Origin: QHWK01 sp035315685
GTDB taxonomy: Bacteria; Acidobacteriota; Vicinamibacteria; Vicinamibacterales; CAVVIG01
Length of the DNA: 64,000 nucleotides
Direction: 5' to 3'
NCBI GenBank assembly: GCA_035315685.1
Contig: DATFXR010000233.1
Coordinates: forward strand, 5,393-69,392
Numbering within the stretch: the first letter of the stretch is position 1; the number at the start of each line of letters is the position of its first letter. Shown here in pieces: positions 41,279 through 49,649 of this stretch. The notes under the pieces are model-generated. The model was not told the DNA's origin. It worked only from the letters and a program-made list of their open reading frames with translations, and searched no databases. The translations under genes were made by a program, and so were the position numbers.

Positions 41279-43614
41279 GATGGAATGATCCCGATCGGCT
41301 GGCCCGGCCCGATGTCGTACCCCACCCACACGCCGAAGTAGGCGTCATAGCGCCCGGGCGGCAGCTCGAAGCTCGCCCAGGCGAGCTGGCCGGGTTTCCA
41401 GATCATCGGCGCGAGCGTCGGCACGATGTCGAGGTATTCGCGGCGATCGGCAACCGGGTACGCGTGCATCCACAGCCGGCGGCTCGTCGAGTCGACGTGC
41501 GGCGTGAAATAGACGATCACCTGCGTGGCACCGCCAGCCAACGGGCGGTGGGTGACTCCTTCGACGATGAGCTCGCCGTTGCGCAGCCGTGCCCCGATAC
41601 GGACGCCGCCTCCCGCCGCGATCGGACGCGTTGCGGCGTCGGGCGCGGCGCCGCCGCCCTCGACCGCGAGCCGGAGCAAAGCCGCCGGCTCGGCGAGATC
41701 CTGCCGCCGTTCGGCCTGCTGCAGCGTCGCGGCGACCGCGTCCGACTCGCGCCACGCCGCTGCGGACGGATTGCCTGCCGCTTCGTAGGCGAGCATGAAC
41801 AGCGAATCCGGATCGTCGATCGACTGACCGCGTGCGATGCGCGACCAGAGCCGTGTCAGCGACGGGGTGTCGCTGCGGCCGACGAGCAGCCGCGGCGCTG
41901 CATCGCCGAGCGCTCGCAGCTCGACCGACTCGGGATATGACGCAACGGCCGACGCAAACAAATCGGCCGCGGCGGACGTCCTGCCCGCGTCCAGATAGCT
42001 CCTCACCTGAGCGTCGTAGTCGGCAGGGGTCATCTGCGAGTACAACGGCCGCACGACCGTCGCGACAGTCATGACGTTCGCGGCCACGACGCCGACGACC
42101 GGCGCAGTGATCGAGACGCGCGTGATCGCCGGCCACGTCGCGGCAGCGGCGACCGCAGCCGCGACGAATGCGAAAGCCAATGGCAGGTCGCGGGTGACAT
42201 CGACAAACCGCGCGACGTCGCCATAGTGGTGCGTCGCGATCGCCGCGCGCAGGACCGCTCCAGGCGACGCAAGCCACAGTGCCGCGGCCGCGGCGGCGAC
42301 ACACGCCAGCGCCGCGCTCACCGGGCGAGCATGATCGCGCGCGAATGCAATGAACCGTTCCAATCCGAGAACGAATCCAATCGTGAGCGGCCCGAGCATC
42401 GCGAACAGCCACCGACCGTACCAGAGGTTGCGGCCGGCGACCGACGGCCCGTACAGAATCGGCAGGATCATCAGGCCCACGCCGATCGCCTGAAGCGCCC
42501 GCGCGCGCCGACGACCCGCGTCGTCGTCGACGATCGCGAGAGCGCGCCGTACAGGCGTCAAGGTCCCGATCACCGCGAAGATCGTGAGGACGCCGATGAA
42601 CGCAAACTGCCACGCCGGGAGCAGCAGACTCGGTTGGCCGAGCCAGCCCCAGAATCCGGTAAACAGCTTCGGCAGAAACTCGAACAGGTAGTACGCGAGG
42701 TCGGGCGGCGTCGTTCCGCGCCCGGGATCGGCCGCGAACAACGGGCGCAGCGGATGGCGGGCGGCCTGGAGCCAGGGGCCAAAGTCGGTGCCGGCCTCGG
42801 TGTGGCGCGTGAGGATGATCACGGCGGTCACCAACGGCAGGATGACTGCCACGGCCGCGGTCGCGCGGCCTTTCCACGATCGCTCGACGGCGATCAGGCT
42901 GATTGCCGCCCACGGCGCGAGAAACAGGGCTTGTCGATCGGCGAACGGCACGATCGCGATTCCGGCGAGCAGCGCCGACCACACCAGCCATCGCGGTGCG
43001 CGCTCGGTCGCACCGGCGACGACAACCAGCGTGACCGCGGCAGCGAGGAGACGCGTCGCTGCCTCCGGATGAACGACGGCGTTCACGAAGCTCGATTGCG
43101 GGATGCAGATGCAGACCGCCGCCACCAGCAGGGCACGGCGCGCGTCACCCAGCGACAGCAGCGCAATCGCATAGATGATCGCCATCGTCGCCGCAGCGAG
43201 GAGCGCCGTCAGGACGCGCAGCGCGATCAGCGTGCGAACGTGCTCGCGCGGCGCGACGCTGCGATCGAGAACGAAACGATTGACCTCACCCCGCCGGTTG
43301 CCGACGAACTGGAACGCCGGGTTGTACCTGGGCTGAGGAAGGCCTGCGTCCGGCGACATCGCGCGAATGATCGGTCCGGCGAGCCGGAAGTACACGTTCT
43401 CGCGGCGCTCGGGTGTAGCCGCCAGCTGGCGCGCGCGGTTGTAGAAGAACAGCTCGTCGGGCCCTTCGAACGGCGGCACCGACACAATCCACAGCGTCGC
43501 CACGAGCATCGACAGCCCCGACACGAACAAAACGTCTCGGCGGATGCCTGAAGCGACGAGCGGGCGCATCGCGGTCACCGAGCCGGTGTCGTTCATTGCG
43601 AGGCTACCCACCAT
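41275..43614 (-). CDS. DUF2142-like polytopic membrane protein
   Basis: 779 residues. Hydrophobic helices alternate through residue ~560, then a soluble C-terminal domain of ~200 residues with Ala-rich helical repeats (RTSAAADLFASAVASYPESV) and a final beta-rich part. N-terminal VSVPPFEGPDELFFYNRARQ resembles the periplasmic loop with acidic motif found in DUF2142 and GT-C proteins (PPFxxPDE). ATG 43614 overlaps the asparagine synthase stop by 11 bases; ATG 43596 would avoid overlap. It probably transfers a sugar or modifies the polymer outside the membrane. Confidence 0.75.
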   Translation of the reverse strand: MVGSLAMNDTGSVTAMRPLVASGIRRDVLFVSGLSMLVATLWIVSVPPFEGPDELFFYNRARQLAATPERRENVYFRLAGPIIRAMSPDAGLPQPRYNPAFQFVGNRRGEVNRFVLDRSVAPREHVRTLIALRVLTALLAAATMAIIYAIALLSLGDARRALLVAAVCICIPQSSFVNAVVHPEAATRLLAAAVTLVVVAGATERAPRWLVWSALLAGIAIVPFADRQALFLAPWAAISLIAVERSWKGRATAAVAVILPLVTAVIILTRHTEAGTDFGPWLQAARHPLRPLFAADPGRGTTPPDLAYYLFEFLPKLFTGFWGWLGQPSLLLPAWQFAFIGVLTIFAVIGTLTPVRRALAIVDDDAGRRRARALQAIGVGLMILPILYGPSVAGRNLWYGRWLFAMLGPLTIGFVLGLERFIAFARDHARPVSAALACVAAAAAALWLASPGAVLRAAIATHHYGDVARFVDVTRDLPLAFAFVAAAVAAAATWPAITRVSITAPVVGVVAANVMTVATVVRPLYSQMTPADYDAQVRSYLDAGRTSAAADLFASAVASYPESVELRALGDAAPRLLVGRSDTPSLTRLWSRIARGQSIDDPDSLFMLAYEAAGNPSAAAWRESDAVAATLQQAERRQDLAEPAALLRLAVEGGGAAPDAATRPIAAGGGVRIGARLRNGELIVEGVTHRPLAGGATQVIVYFTPHVDSTSRRLWMHAYPVADRREYLDIVPTLAPMIWKPGQLAWASFELPPGRYDAYFGVWVGYDIGPGQPIGIIPS

Positions 43615-45544
43615 TGCCCGCCGGTGTTGTCGCGACCGACCCTGGCACGAACCGCGTCGTCCGGCGCCAACCGGCGAGCAACTGCAGCCAGCGCTCGTAG
43701 GTCAGGAGCGCCCACAGTTGCGGACCGACGTTCGCGCGGCCGGAGAGGTGCTGGTCGACGAGCCGTTCCACGAACGAACCAGACAGCGAGTCACGGTATT
43801 TCGCATTCGGCGCACGCAGCACGTCTTGCACGTACTCGCGGAGCTGGCCGCGGAACCACGTTCCGAGCGGAACGCCAAACCCCATCTTCGGTCGGCGATC
43901 GATTTCCGGCGGTATGAGATCGGCGAACGCGTCCCGCAGAATTGCCTTCGAGACCGGGCCGCGCAGCTTGAACGTGTCAGGCAGCCGCGCGACGTATTCG
44001 ACCAGCTCTCGATCGAGGAACGGGCTGCGCGCCTCGAGCGAGTTCGCCATCGTGGCGCGATCCGTCTTCACGAGCAGGTCGTCGGGCAGGTAGGTCGTGA
44101 AGTTCGAATACAGCAACCGGCCGAGCGGCGACGCGTCGCACGGGGGCGCCTGGACACCGCGGCCTGCTACAGCGACCGCATCGAGGTGGACGTCAGTTCG
44201 AACCAGCGCGTTCAGCTCGTCGAAAAACACCGAGTTCCACATCGTCACGCGATCGTCGATCCGGAGACGCCGTGCGCGGACGAATCGCCGCAGCTCGGCG
44301 AGCCGGCTGCGCTCGTGGCGAGGGTGCGGCAACGCGGCCGTCAGCACATCTCCGGCCGCGGCCGCGAACGCCGGAATGCGCTCGGATACGAGCGCGGCCC
44401 GGAACCGGCGGTACCCTGCGAACACTTCGTCGCCGCCGTCGCCAGTCAGCGCGACGGTGACGTGCTGCCTGGCGAGCTGCGACACGAGATAGGTGGGAAT
44501 CGCCGACGAATCTCCAAACGGCCCGTCGTGGTGCCAGACCAGCGTGTCGACCAGGTCGACCGCCGACGGCGCGACCCGAAACTCGGTGTGCTCCGTCGAA
44601 AATGTCCTCGCCGCAATCCGGGCGTAGGCGGTTTCGTCATACGCCGAATCGCCCTCGAAGCCGATGCTGAAGGTCTTTACCGGGGCGCCGGTCAGCCGAC
44701 TCATCACGCCGACGACGATCGTCGAGTCGAGGCCTCCGCTGAGGAAAGCGCCGAGCGGCACATCGCTGACGAGCCGCCGCTCCACCGCCCGCGTCACGAA
44801 ATCGCGGACGGCGGCAGCCGCATCGCGCGCCGGGACATCGGGCACGTCACGGCGCGGCGGAAATTCGAGGCGCCAGTAGCGCCGCGATGCAGCGCGCCGG
44901 CGTGCATCGATCGTCATCAGCGAGCCGGGCTCGATCTGTCGCACGCCCTTGTAAAAAGTCGACGGCCCGGGAACATATCCCCTGAGGAGGTAGTCGGGCA
45001 GCACGTCCGTATCCACGTCCATCGCGATTTCCGGCAGCGCGAAGAACGCCTTCATCTCCGACGCAAATGCGAACAGCGATTCGGACTGGACGTAGAAGAG
45101 CGGTTTCTTTCCCGCGCGATCGCGGGCCAGCGTCAGGCAACGCTGTCGATCGTCCCAGATCGCGATCGCGAACATCCCGTCGAGCTCGGCGATGCAGTCG
45201 GCGCCACGCTCCTCGTACAGGTGCACGATCGTCTCGGTGTCGCTGTGCGATCGGAAGCGGTGGCCGCGCCCCTCGAGGCCACGCCGCAGCGCCATGAAGT
45301 TGTAGATCTCGCCGTTGAAGACGACGTGCACCGAGCCGTCTTCATTCGTCATCGGCTGGTTGGCGTGGGGTGACAGATCGATGATCCGCAGACGGCGAAA
45401 TCCGAGGCCGGCGCGACCGTCCGGCGCAAGGTACGACCCGGCGCTGTCCGGTCCGCGGTGCGTCAGTTGATCGCGCATCACCGCGAGACGGCCGGCGTCA
45501 ACCGGCGCTTCGTCGAAGCGGAGCTCGCCACAGATGCCGCACAT
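43604..45544 (-). CDS. asnB: Asparagine synthase (glutamine-hydrolysing), AsnB type
   Basis: 646 residues. Class II glutaminase domain starts MCGICGE with Cys2 as nucleophile, then RGPDSAG (30-36), VFNGEIYNFMALR and ELDGMFAIAIWD. The synthase domain has the PP-loop FLSGGLDSTIVV (268-279), TGDGGDEVFAGYRRF and SLEARSPFLDRELVEY. ATG 45544 is fixed by the Cys2 requirement; the longer frame is discarded. AsnB homologues are common in exopolysaccharide loci, where they may amidate a sugar uronate or an amino acid. Part of the 38913-46874 minus-strand run. Confidence 0.93.
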   Translation of the reverse strand: MCGICGELRFDEAPVDAGRLAVMRDQLTHRGPDSAGSYLAPDGRAGLGFRRLRIIDLSPHANQPMTNEDGSVHVVFNGEIYNFMALRRGLEGRGHRFRSHSDTETIVHLYEERGADCIAELDGMFAIAIWDDRQRCLTLARDRAGKKPLFYVQSESLFAFASEMKAFFALPEIAMDVDTDVLPDYLLRGYVPGPSTFYKGVRQIEPGSLMTIDARRRAASRRYWRLEFPPRRDVPDVPARDAAAAVRDFVTRAVERRLVSDVPLGAFLSGGLDSTIVVGVMSRLTGAPVKTFSIGFEGDSAYDETAYARIAARTFSTEHTEFRVAPSAVDLVDTLVWHHDGPFGDSSAIPTYLVSQLARQHVTVALTGDGGDEVFAGYRRFRAALVSERIPAFAAAAGDVLTAALPHPRHERSRLAELRRFVRARRLRIDDRVTMWNSVFFDELNALVRTDVHLDAVAVAGRGVQAPPCDASPLGRLLYSNFTTYLPDDLLVKTDRATMANSLEARSPFLDRELVEYVARLPDTFKLRGPVSKAILRDAFADLIPPEIDRRPKMGFGVPLGTWFRGQLREYVQDVLRAPNAKYRDSLSGSFVERLVDQHLSGRANVGPQLWALLTYERWLQLLAGWRRTTRFVPGSVATTPAGNGG

Positions 45545-45593
45545 CAGCGCATCCCAGCCATCATCGCGTCCGCCGCGGGGCACCGCTCGGCGA

Positions 45594-46874
45594 TCATGCG
45601 AGCGCTCCATACGTCAGCAGGACCTGCTGCAGCCAGAGCAGCCACCGCATCGACCAGCGGGACGCGGCAGTGGCGGTCCGCGTCTCGAGGACGATGCTGT
45701 TGTTCGTCCGGTTCAAGTCCAGCAGCAGCCGCATCTCCGGATCGATCTCGGCGGCGGTCGCGCGCGCGGCGCTGCGATAGGTGAACGTCTTACGGCGATC
45801 GCGTCCGTCCCAGGTGTCGACGATGCGATCGCCATCCGTGAAGGTCGTGAGGATGGTCAGGCCGCGGCCGCTGTCGAACGGACCGGTGCGCGGCGACGCC
45901 GCGCCCGTGAACTGGCCGGCGCCGCGGCGCTCGACCGTGACCACCGTGTCGAAGCGGCCGCCAGCTGCGGCATCGCTGTGCAGTTCGGCGACCGCGTAGT
46001 CGTAGGTCACCGACTCGCTCAGCATCGGCGTGAGCATCCAGGACAGGTCCTGTCCCGCGGCAGACGAGGCGACGGCGGTGAAATCAGCGAGCACGACCGG
46101 CCGCGCATGCGCCTGTCGCGCGAACTCAGCCAGCGCGGCGTCGAACGCGGGGCGTCCGATCCAGCGGTCCAGTGTATTCAACGTGAGAAGGGCCTTGCCG
46201 TCGAGACTCGGATCTCCGTCTACACGGGCGGAACTCGGATCAACGCGCGGCTGCCGTCGGTACGCCGGCAACGCGTCAGCGGTGCCCGTGGCGTCGAGGC
46301 GGATGCGAATCCGCCATGGCACGTAGCCGCCGAAGTAGCGCATGTCGAGCATGGCGAATCCCGGCGGCAGATTCGATCGCTGAAACAGCGGCGTGACTGC
46401 GCGCCGCGCGGTGTACTCAACCAGGCCGTCAACGAACCAGGCCGGAATCGAGGAAGCGCCGGTCGCCTCCGACCAGGCGTGCCGCGCGAGAGCGCGTGCC
46501 GCCGCCAGCTCGGAGACCATCGCCGTCGACGAGGACCACCAGGGCGTCGCCTCGAGGACGATCTGGTTGCGATCGGATGGTGTTGCACCGCTGCGCGGCG
46601 GATCGATCGCCGCAGTCTCGCCCCGCGGCGCGATGCCGAATGCCTCGAGCGTGCGCACGCATTCGATCGCCCCATCCAGGAAACGGCGTGCGTCGCGCGC
46701 GTGCTCGCCCCGCAGCACCATGCGAACCGGCACGCGCCGGTCCGCGCCCGTCACGACCGTGTCGCCGACGTCAGCGGATGTCGGACTGCAGCCAACAGGA
46801 CCCGCGCACGCAAGCATCGTCATCATGGCCAGCGCAGAGCACGTTGATACAATCCCCGGAGGTGTCCTCGTCAC
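45594..46874 (-). CDS. Putative lipoprotein, degenerate M1-peptidase-like
   Basis: 426 residues from GTG 46874. A signal peptide (IVSTCSALAMMTMLACAG) ends at GPVGCS, a weak lipobox with Cys29. In the middle, WFVDGLVEYTARRAVTPLF resembles the third zinc-ligand region of M1 gluzincins (WLNEGFAEY), but the upstream segment that should read HExxH is ELAAARALARHAW, so zinc binding is doubtful. ARPVVLADFTAVASSAAGQD resembles the following helical region. The 5' end overlaps head to head with the start of the 46862 gene by 13 bases. A non-catalytic envelope protein or a very diverged peptidase. Confidence 0.65.
   Translation of the reverse strand: MTRTPPGIVSTCSALAMMTMLACAGPVGCSPTSADVGDTVVTGADRRVPVRMVLRGEHARDARRFLDGAIECVRTLEAFGIAPRGETAAIDPPRSGATPSDRNQIVLEATPWWSSSTAMVSELAAARALARHAWSEATGASSIPAWFVDGLVEYTARRAVTPLFQRSNLPPGFAMLDMRYFGGYVPWRIRIRLDATGTADALPAYRRQPRVDPSSARVDGDPSLDGKALLTLNTLDRWIGRPAFDAALAEFARQAHARPVVLADFTAVASSAAGQDLSWMLTPMLSESVTYDYAVAELHSDAAAGGRFDTVVTVERRGAGQFTGAASPRTGPFDSGRGLTILTTFTDGDRIVDTWDGRDRRKTFTYRSAARATAAEIDPEMRLLLDLNRTNNSIVLETRTATAASRWSMRWLLWLQQVLLTYGALA
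46848..46853 (+). promoter_or_regulatory. Putative -10 element (TACAAT), 8 bases before GTG 46862
   Basis: TTGATACAAT then CCCCGGAG and GTG. GGAG abuts the start too closely for a normal Shine-Dalgarno. Inside the coding region of the opposite lipoprotein gene. Confidence 0.5.
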
Positions 46875-48559
46875 GCGATGCTCGGTGGAACCGGCGCAGG
46901 TTTCTTCGAACGGCGGCCGCCGGAGCCGTCGGCTTCTGGCAGAGCCAGCAGTGGTCTCTAGGAGCGCTCGATGCGGCGAGCCCACAGCTACTGTACAACG
47001 GGATCAGGCTGAGCAGCCCGTGGCCGCCGCGGTACCGGTCGCTGTCGGCGACGCCGATCACGCCGCCCTATCTGATCGCGCCACCGGCCGTGATTCCGAT
47101 CGACGTCGGCAGGCAGCTGTTCGTCGACGACTTTCTCATCGAGCAGACATCGCTGTCGCGGACGTTTCACCGGGCTGAATACTACGGCGGCAACCCGGTC
47201 CTGCAACCGTCCACGGACTGGGAGAAGTTCGACGAATACGCCGTCAGGACGAAGAGCCGGCCGAATCCGGCGGCGATGCCGTTCAGCGACGGCGTCTTCT
47301 ACGACCCGCGCGACCGCGTGTTCAAGATGTGGTACATGGGCGGCTACGGCCAGAACACGTGCTATGCCGTCTCGCACGACGGCATCGCCTGGGACAAACC
47401 GGCGCTCGACGTCGTCGCCGGCACGAACATGGTGACTCACGGCGTCCGTGATTCGTCGACGGTGTGGCTCGACCTCGACGAGTCCGATCGCAGCCGCCGC
47501 TACAAGATGGCGCGTTGGTACGATCACTACATGGAGCTGCTGTCCTCGTCCGACGGCATCCATTGGCGCGAAATGGGCCGTACGGGGCTGACCGGCGATC
47601 GCACGACGTTTTTCTTCAATCCGTTCCGACGCGTGTGGGTCTACAGCCTGCGTGGCGAGAGCCTGCCGAACGGCATCGGCCGCCATCGGCGCTACTGGGA
47701 AACGCCTGACCTCTTCGCCAACGTCGGCTGGGGACCGGAAGAGCCGCCAATGTGGGTCGGCGCCGACGGCGAGGATCCGCGGCGGGCCGACCTCGATCTG
47801 CCGTGCGAGCTGTACAACCTCGACTGCGTCGCGTACGAGAGCCTCGTGCTCGGCCTGTTCACCATCTTCCGCGGCGAGCGCAACGATCGCGAGAAGCCGA
47901 ACGACCTGTGCGTCGGCTTCAGCCGCGACGGATTCCACTGGTCGCGGCCGGACCGCCGGCCGTTCCTGACCGTGTCGGAGCGCGTCGGCGCCTGGAACTG
48001 GGCCAACGTGCAGTCCGCTGGCGGCTGCTGCCTGGTTGTCGGCGATGAGCTGTATTTCTATGTCAGCGGCCGGCGCGGTCTGCCCGGCACCAATGAGCCC
48101 GGCGTGTGCAGCACCGGGCTCGCGAAATTGCGCCGTGACGGGTTCGTCTCGATGGATGCAGGTGGGCCAGCGCCCGCGGTCGAGCGCGTGTCGCCGGCGG
48201 TCGCGCCGGGGACGCTCACGACGCGGCCAGTCCGGTTCGACGGCCGCCACCTGTTCGCGAACGTCGATGCGTCCGCTGGAGAATTGCGCGTCGAGATGCT
48301 CGACGCCGACGCGCGGCCGATTCCTGGATTCACGGCCGACGCGTGCGTGGCCGTCCGGATGAACAGCACGCATGCCCCGGTCACGTGGTCGGGCAGCGCG
48401 GACCTCGCCAGACTGTCCGGTGAAACGGTCCGCTTCCGCTTTCACCTGACGCGTGGAAGCCTCTACGCGTTCTGGGTGAGCGCGTCAACTCAGGGCGCCA
48501 GTGACGGCTACCTCGGCGCCGGCGGCCCCGGATATTCCGGCGTCCGGGATCGGTCCTGA
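46862..48559 (+). CDS. Tat-exported beta-propeller glycosidase-like protein
   Basis: 565 residues. GTG 46862 gives a twin-arginine signal NRRRFLRTAAAGAVGFWQ (10-27). The mature protein starts with IPIDVGRQLFVDDFLIEQTS, common in secreted GH43/GH32-like hypothetical proteins of Planctomycetes and Acidobacteria. Repeated FYDPRDRVFKMWYMGGY, AVSHDGIAWDKP, SSSDGIHWREM and GFSRDGFHWSRPDRRPF segments are five-blade propeller strands. The acidic catalytic triad cannot be fixed by eye. Probably acts on glycans in the periplasm or outside. Exported folded, perhaps with a cofactor or metal. Confidence 0.78.
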   Translation: MSSSRDARWNRRRFLRTAAAGAVGFWQSQQWSLGALDAASPQLLYNGIRLSSPWPPRYRSLSATPITPPYLIAPPAVIPIDVGRQLFVDDFLIEQTSLSRTFHRAEYYGGNPVLQPSTDWEKFDEYAVRTKSRPNPAAMPFSDGVFYDPRDRVFKMWYMGGYGQNTCYAVSHDGIAWDKPALDVVAGTNMVTHGVRDSSTVWLDLDESDRSRRYKMARWYDHYMELLSSSDGIHWREMGRTGLTGDRTTFFFNPFRRVWVYSLRGESLPNGIGRHRRYWETPDLFANVGWGPEEPPMWVGADGEDPRRADLDLPCELYNLDCVAYESLVLGLFTIFRGERNDREKPNDLCVGFSRDGFHWSRPDRRPFLTVSERVGAWNWANVQSAGGCCLVVGDELYFYVSGRRGLPGTNEPGVCSTGLAKLRRDGFVSMDAGGPAPAVERVSPAVAPGTLTTRPVRFDGRHLFANVDASAGELRVEMLDADARPIPGFTADACVAVRMNSTHAPVTWSGSADLARLSGETVRFRFHLTRGSLYAFWVSASTQGASDGYLGAGGPGYSGVRDRS

Positions 48560-48640
48560 CGAAGGAGTCGCCACGAAGGCACGCAGCTTGGTAACCAAGA
48601 AGAAGAGATTCTTCTCGTGTCTTCGTGGCGTGCTCTACGC
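48559..48640. repeat. CACGAAG/CTTCGTG hairpin between convergent genes
   Basis: Starts at the 3' end of the propeller gene: GGAGTCGCCACGAAGGCACG on the left and TCTCGTGTCTTCGTGGCGTG on the right, with an inner CTTGGTAACCAAG palindrome and an AAGAAGAG/CTTCTC stem. It extends into the stop region of the convergent 48635 gene. Second member of the 2452 family, in the same convergent setting. Confidence 0.8.
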
Positions 48641-49630
48641 GCTCGCAGTTGTCTGACCGCCGAATCCGGCGAGGCGGCGGCGGCTCGCGCCGTCGATGAC
48701 GTCGAGGAACACCACCCAGAACGCGGCGAGCACGATCGGCAGCACTTCGCCGTAGATCCTCAGCTCGATGATGAACCCGACGAAGAACATGCCGGCGATG
48801 AAGACCGGCACCGTCCACAGTGTCCTTCTCAGGAACGGATCGCGGATGCGCTTGTGCCAGATGACCACCGCCATCCACAGGCAGCCCCACGTCGCGAGCG
48901 CGATCACCGCCTTCAGCGGCCGCTCCACCAGCGTGGCGAGATTCACTTTCAGCTGGAACTGATAGAGGCCGTATCCCATCCAGCGATTGTCGGCGTAGAT
49001 CACCCACAGCGCCGCTTTGATCGCCGTCCAGATCGCAATTTGCGATCCGGCGAGGAGCGCGAGCACTCGCGGCGATACGCGATCGAACAGCACGAACACG
49101 GTGACGACGGTGAGAAAGATGCTGGTCTCGCGATTGATGGTCGCCGCGACGAACAGCGGATAGAACCAGCGCCACTTCCGGTCGTAGATGAGCGGCAGGC
49201 CGAGCGTGAAGAACAGCACCGACGGGATATCGTACGGGTAGTACGGCAGGTTGAAGTAGTTGAACGGCAGCACGGCGAACAACGTCAGCGCTGCCGTCGA
49301 GCAGACGACGGAATCGGGAACGAACCGCGACAGATAGGCACGAAAGACCAAGGCCAGCAGGACGAGCGCGACCACCTGGATGACGGCGAACGCGATCATC
49401 TGCGTGTTGGCGTCGACCACGTGCGCGAACAGCAGGCCACGGACCATCAGTGGTACGAGAACGCGGTACTGGTACGGCGTGGACGCAGTGCCGGCGACCA
49501 GCGACTCGGGAGAATCGAGGCCGTGATCCGGCGGCGGAATACACACGCGCAGCTCGTACGGCACGGTGTGCAGCGAGAGCACCACCGCCGCCGCCAGAAA
49601 TACCAGGTCGGTTCGTGTGGCCTTCGTCAA
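48635..49630 (-). CDS. Polytopic membrane protein, unknown function
   Basis: 331 residues with about eight hydrophobic segments (DLVFLAAAVVLSLHTVPYEL, LTLFAVLPFNYFNLPYYPYD, VFIAGMFFVGFIIELRIYGE). The loop STPYQYRVLVPLMVRGL and FVAATINRETSIFLTVV with an Asn-Arg-Glu triad recur, from memory, in a family of uncharacterised acidobacterial and cyanobacterial membrane proteins near glycan genes. TTG 49630 is the only start in the right place; there is no nearby ATG. It follows the WecA-like gene by 19 bases. Function open; GT-C-like is possible. Confidence 0.68.
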   Translation of the reverse strand: MTKATRTDLVFLAAAVVLSLHTVPYELRVCIPPPDHGLDSPESLVAGTASTPYQYRVLVPLMVRGLLFAHVVDANTQMIAFAVIQVVALVLLALVFRAYLSRFVPDSVVCSTAALTLFAVLPFNYFNLPYYPYDIPSVLFFTLGLPLIYDRKWRWFYPLFVAATINRETSIFLTVVTVFVLFDRVSPRVLALLAGSQIAIWTAIKAALWVIYADNRWMGYGLYQFQLKVNLATLVERPLKAVIALATWGCLWMAVVIWHKRIRDPFLRRTLWTVPVFIAGMFFVGFIIELRIYGEVLPIVLAAFWVVFLDVIDGASRRRLAGFGGQTTASA

Positions 49631-49649
49631 CGGCGCATCACGAGCGGGT

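Noticed and set aside
39674..41341. A 555-codon plus-strand frame opposite the sodium symporter
   Set aside because: Arg/His/Asp-rich shadow; the minus frame has the SSS signature motifs.
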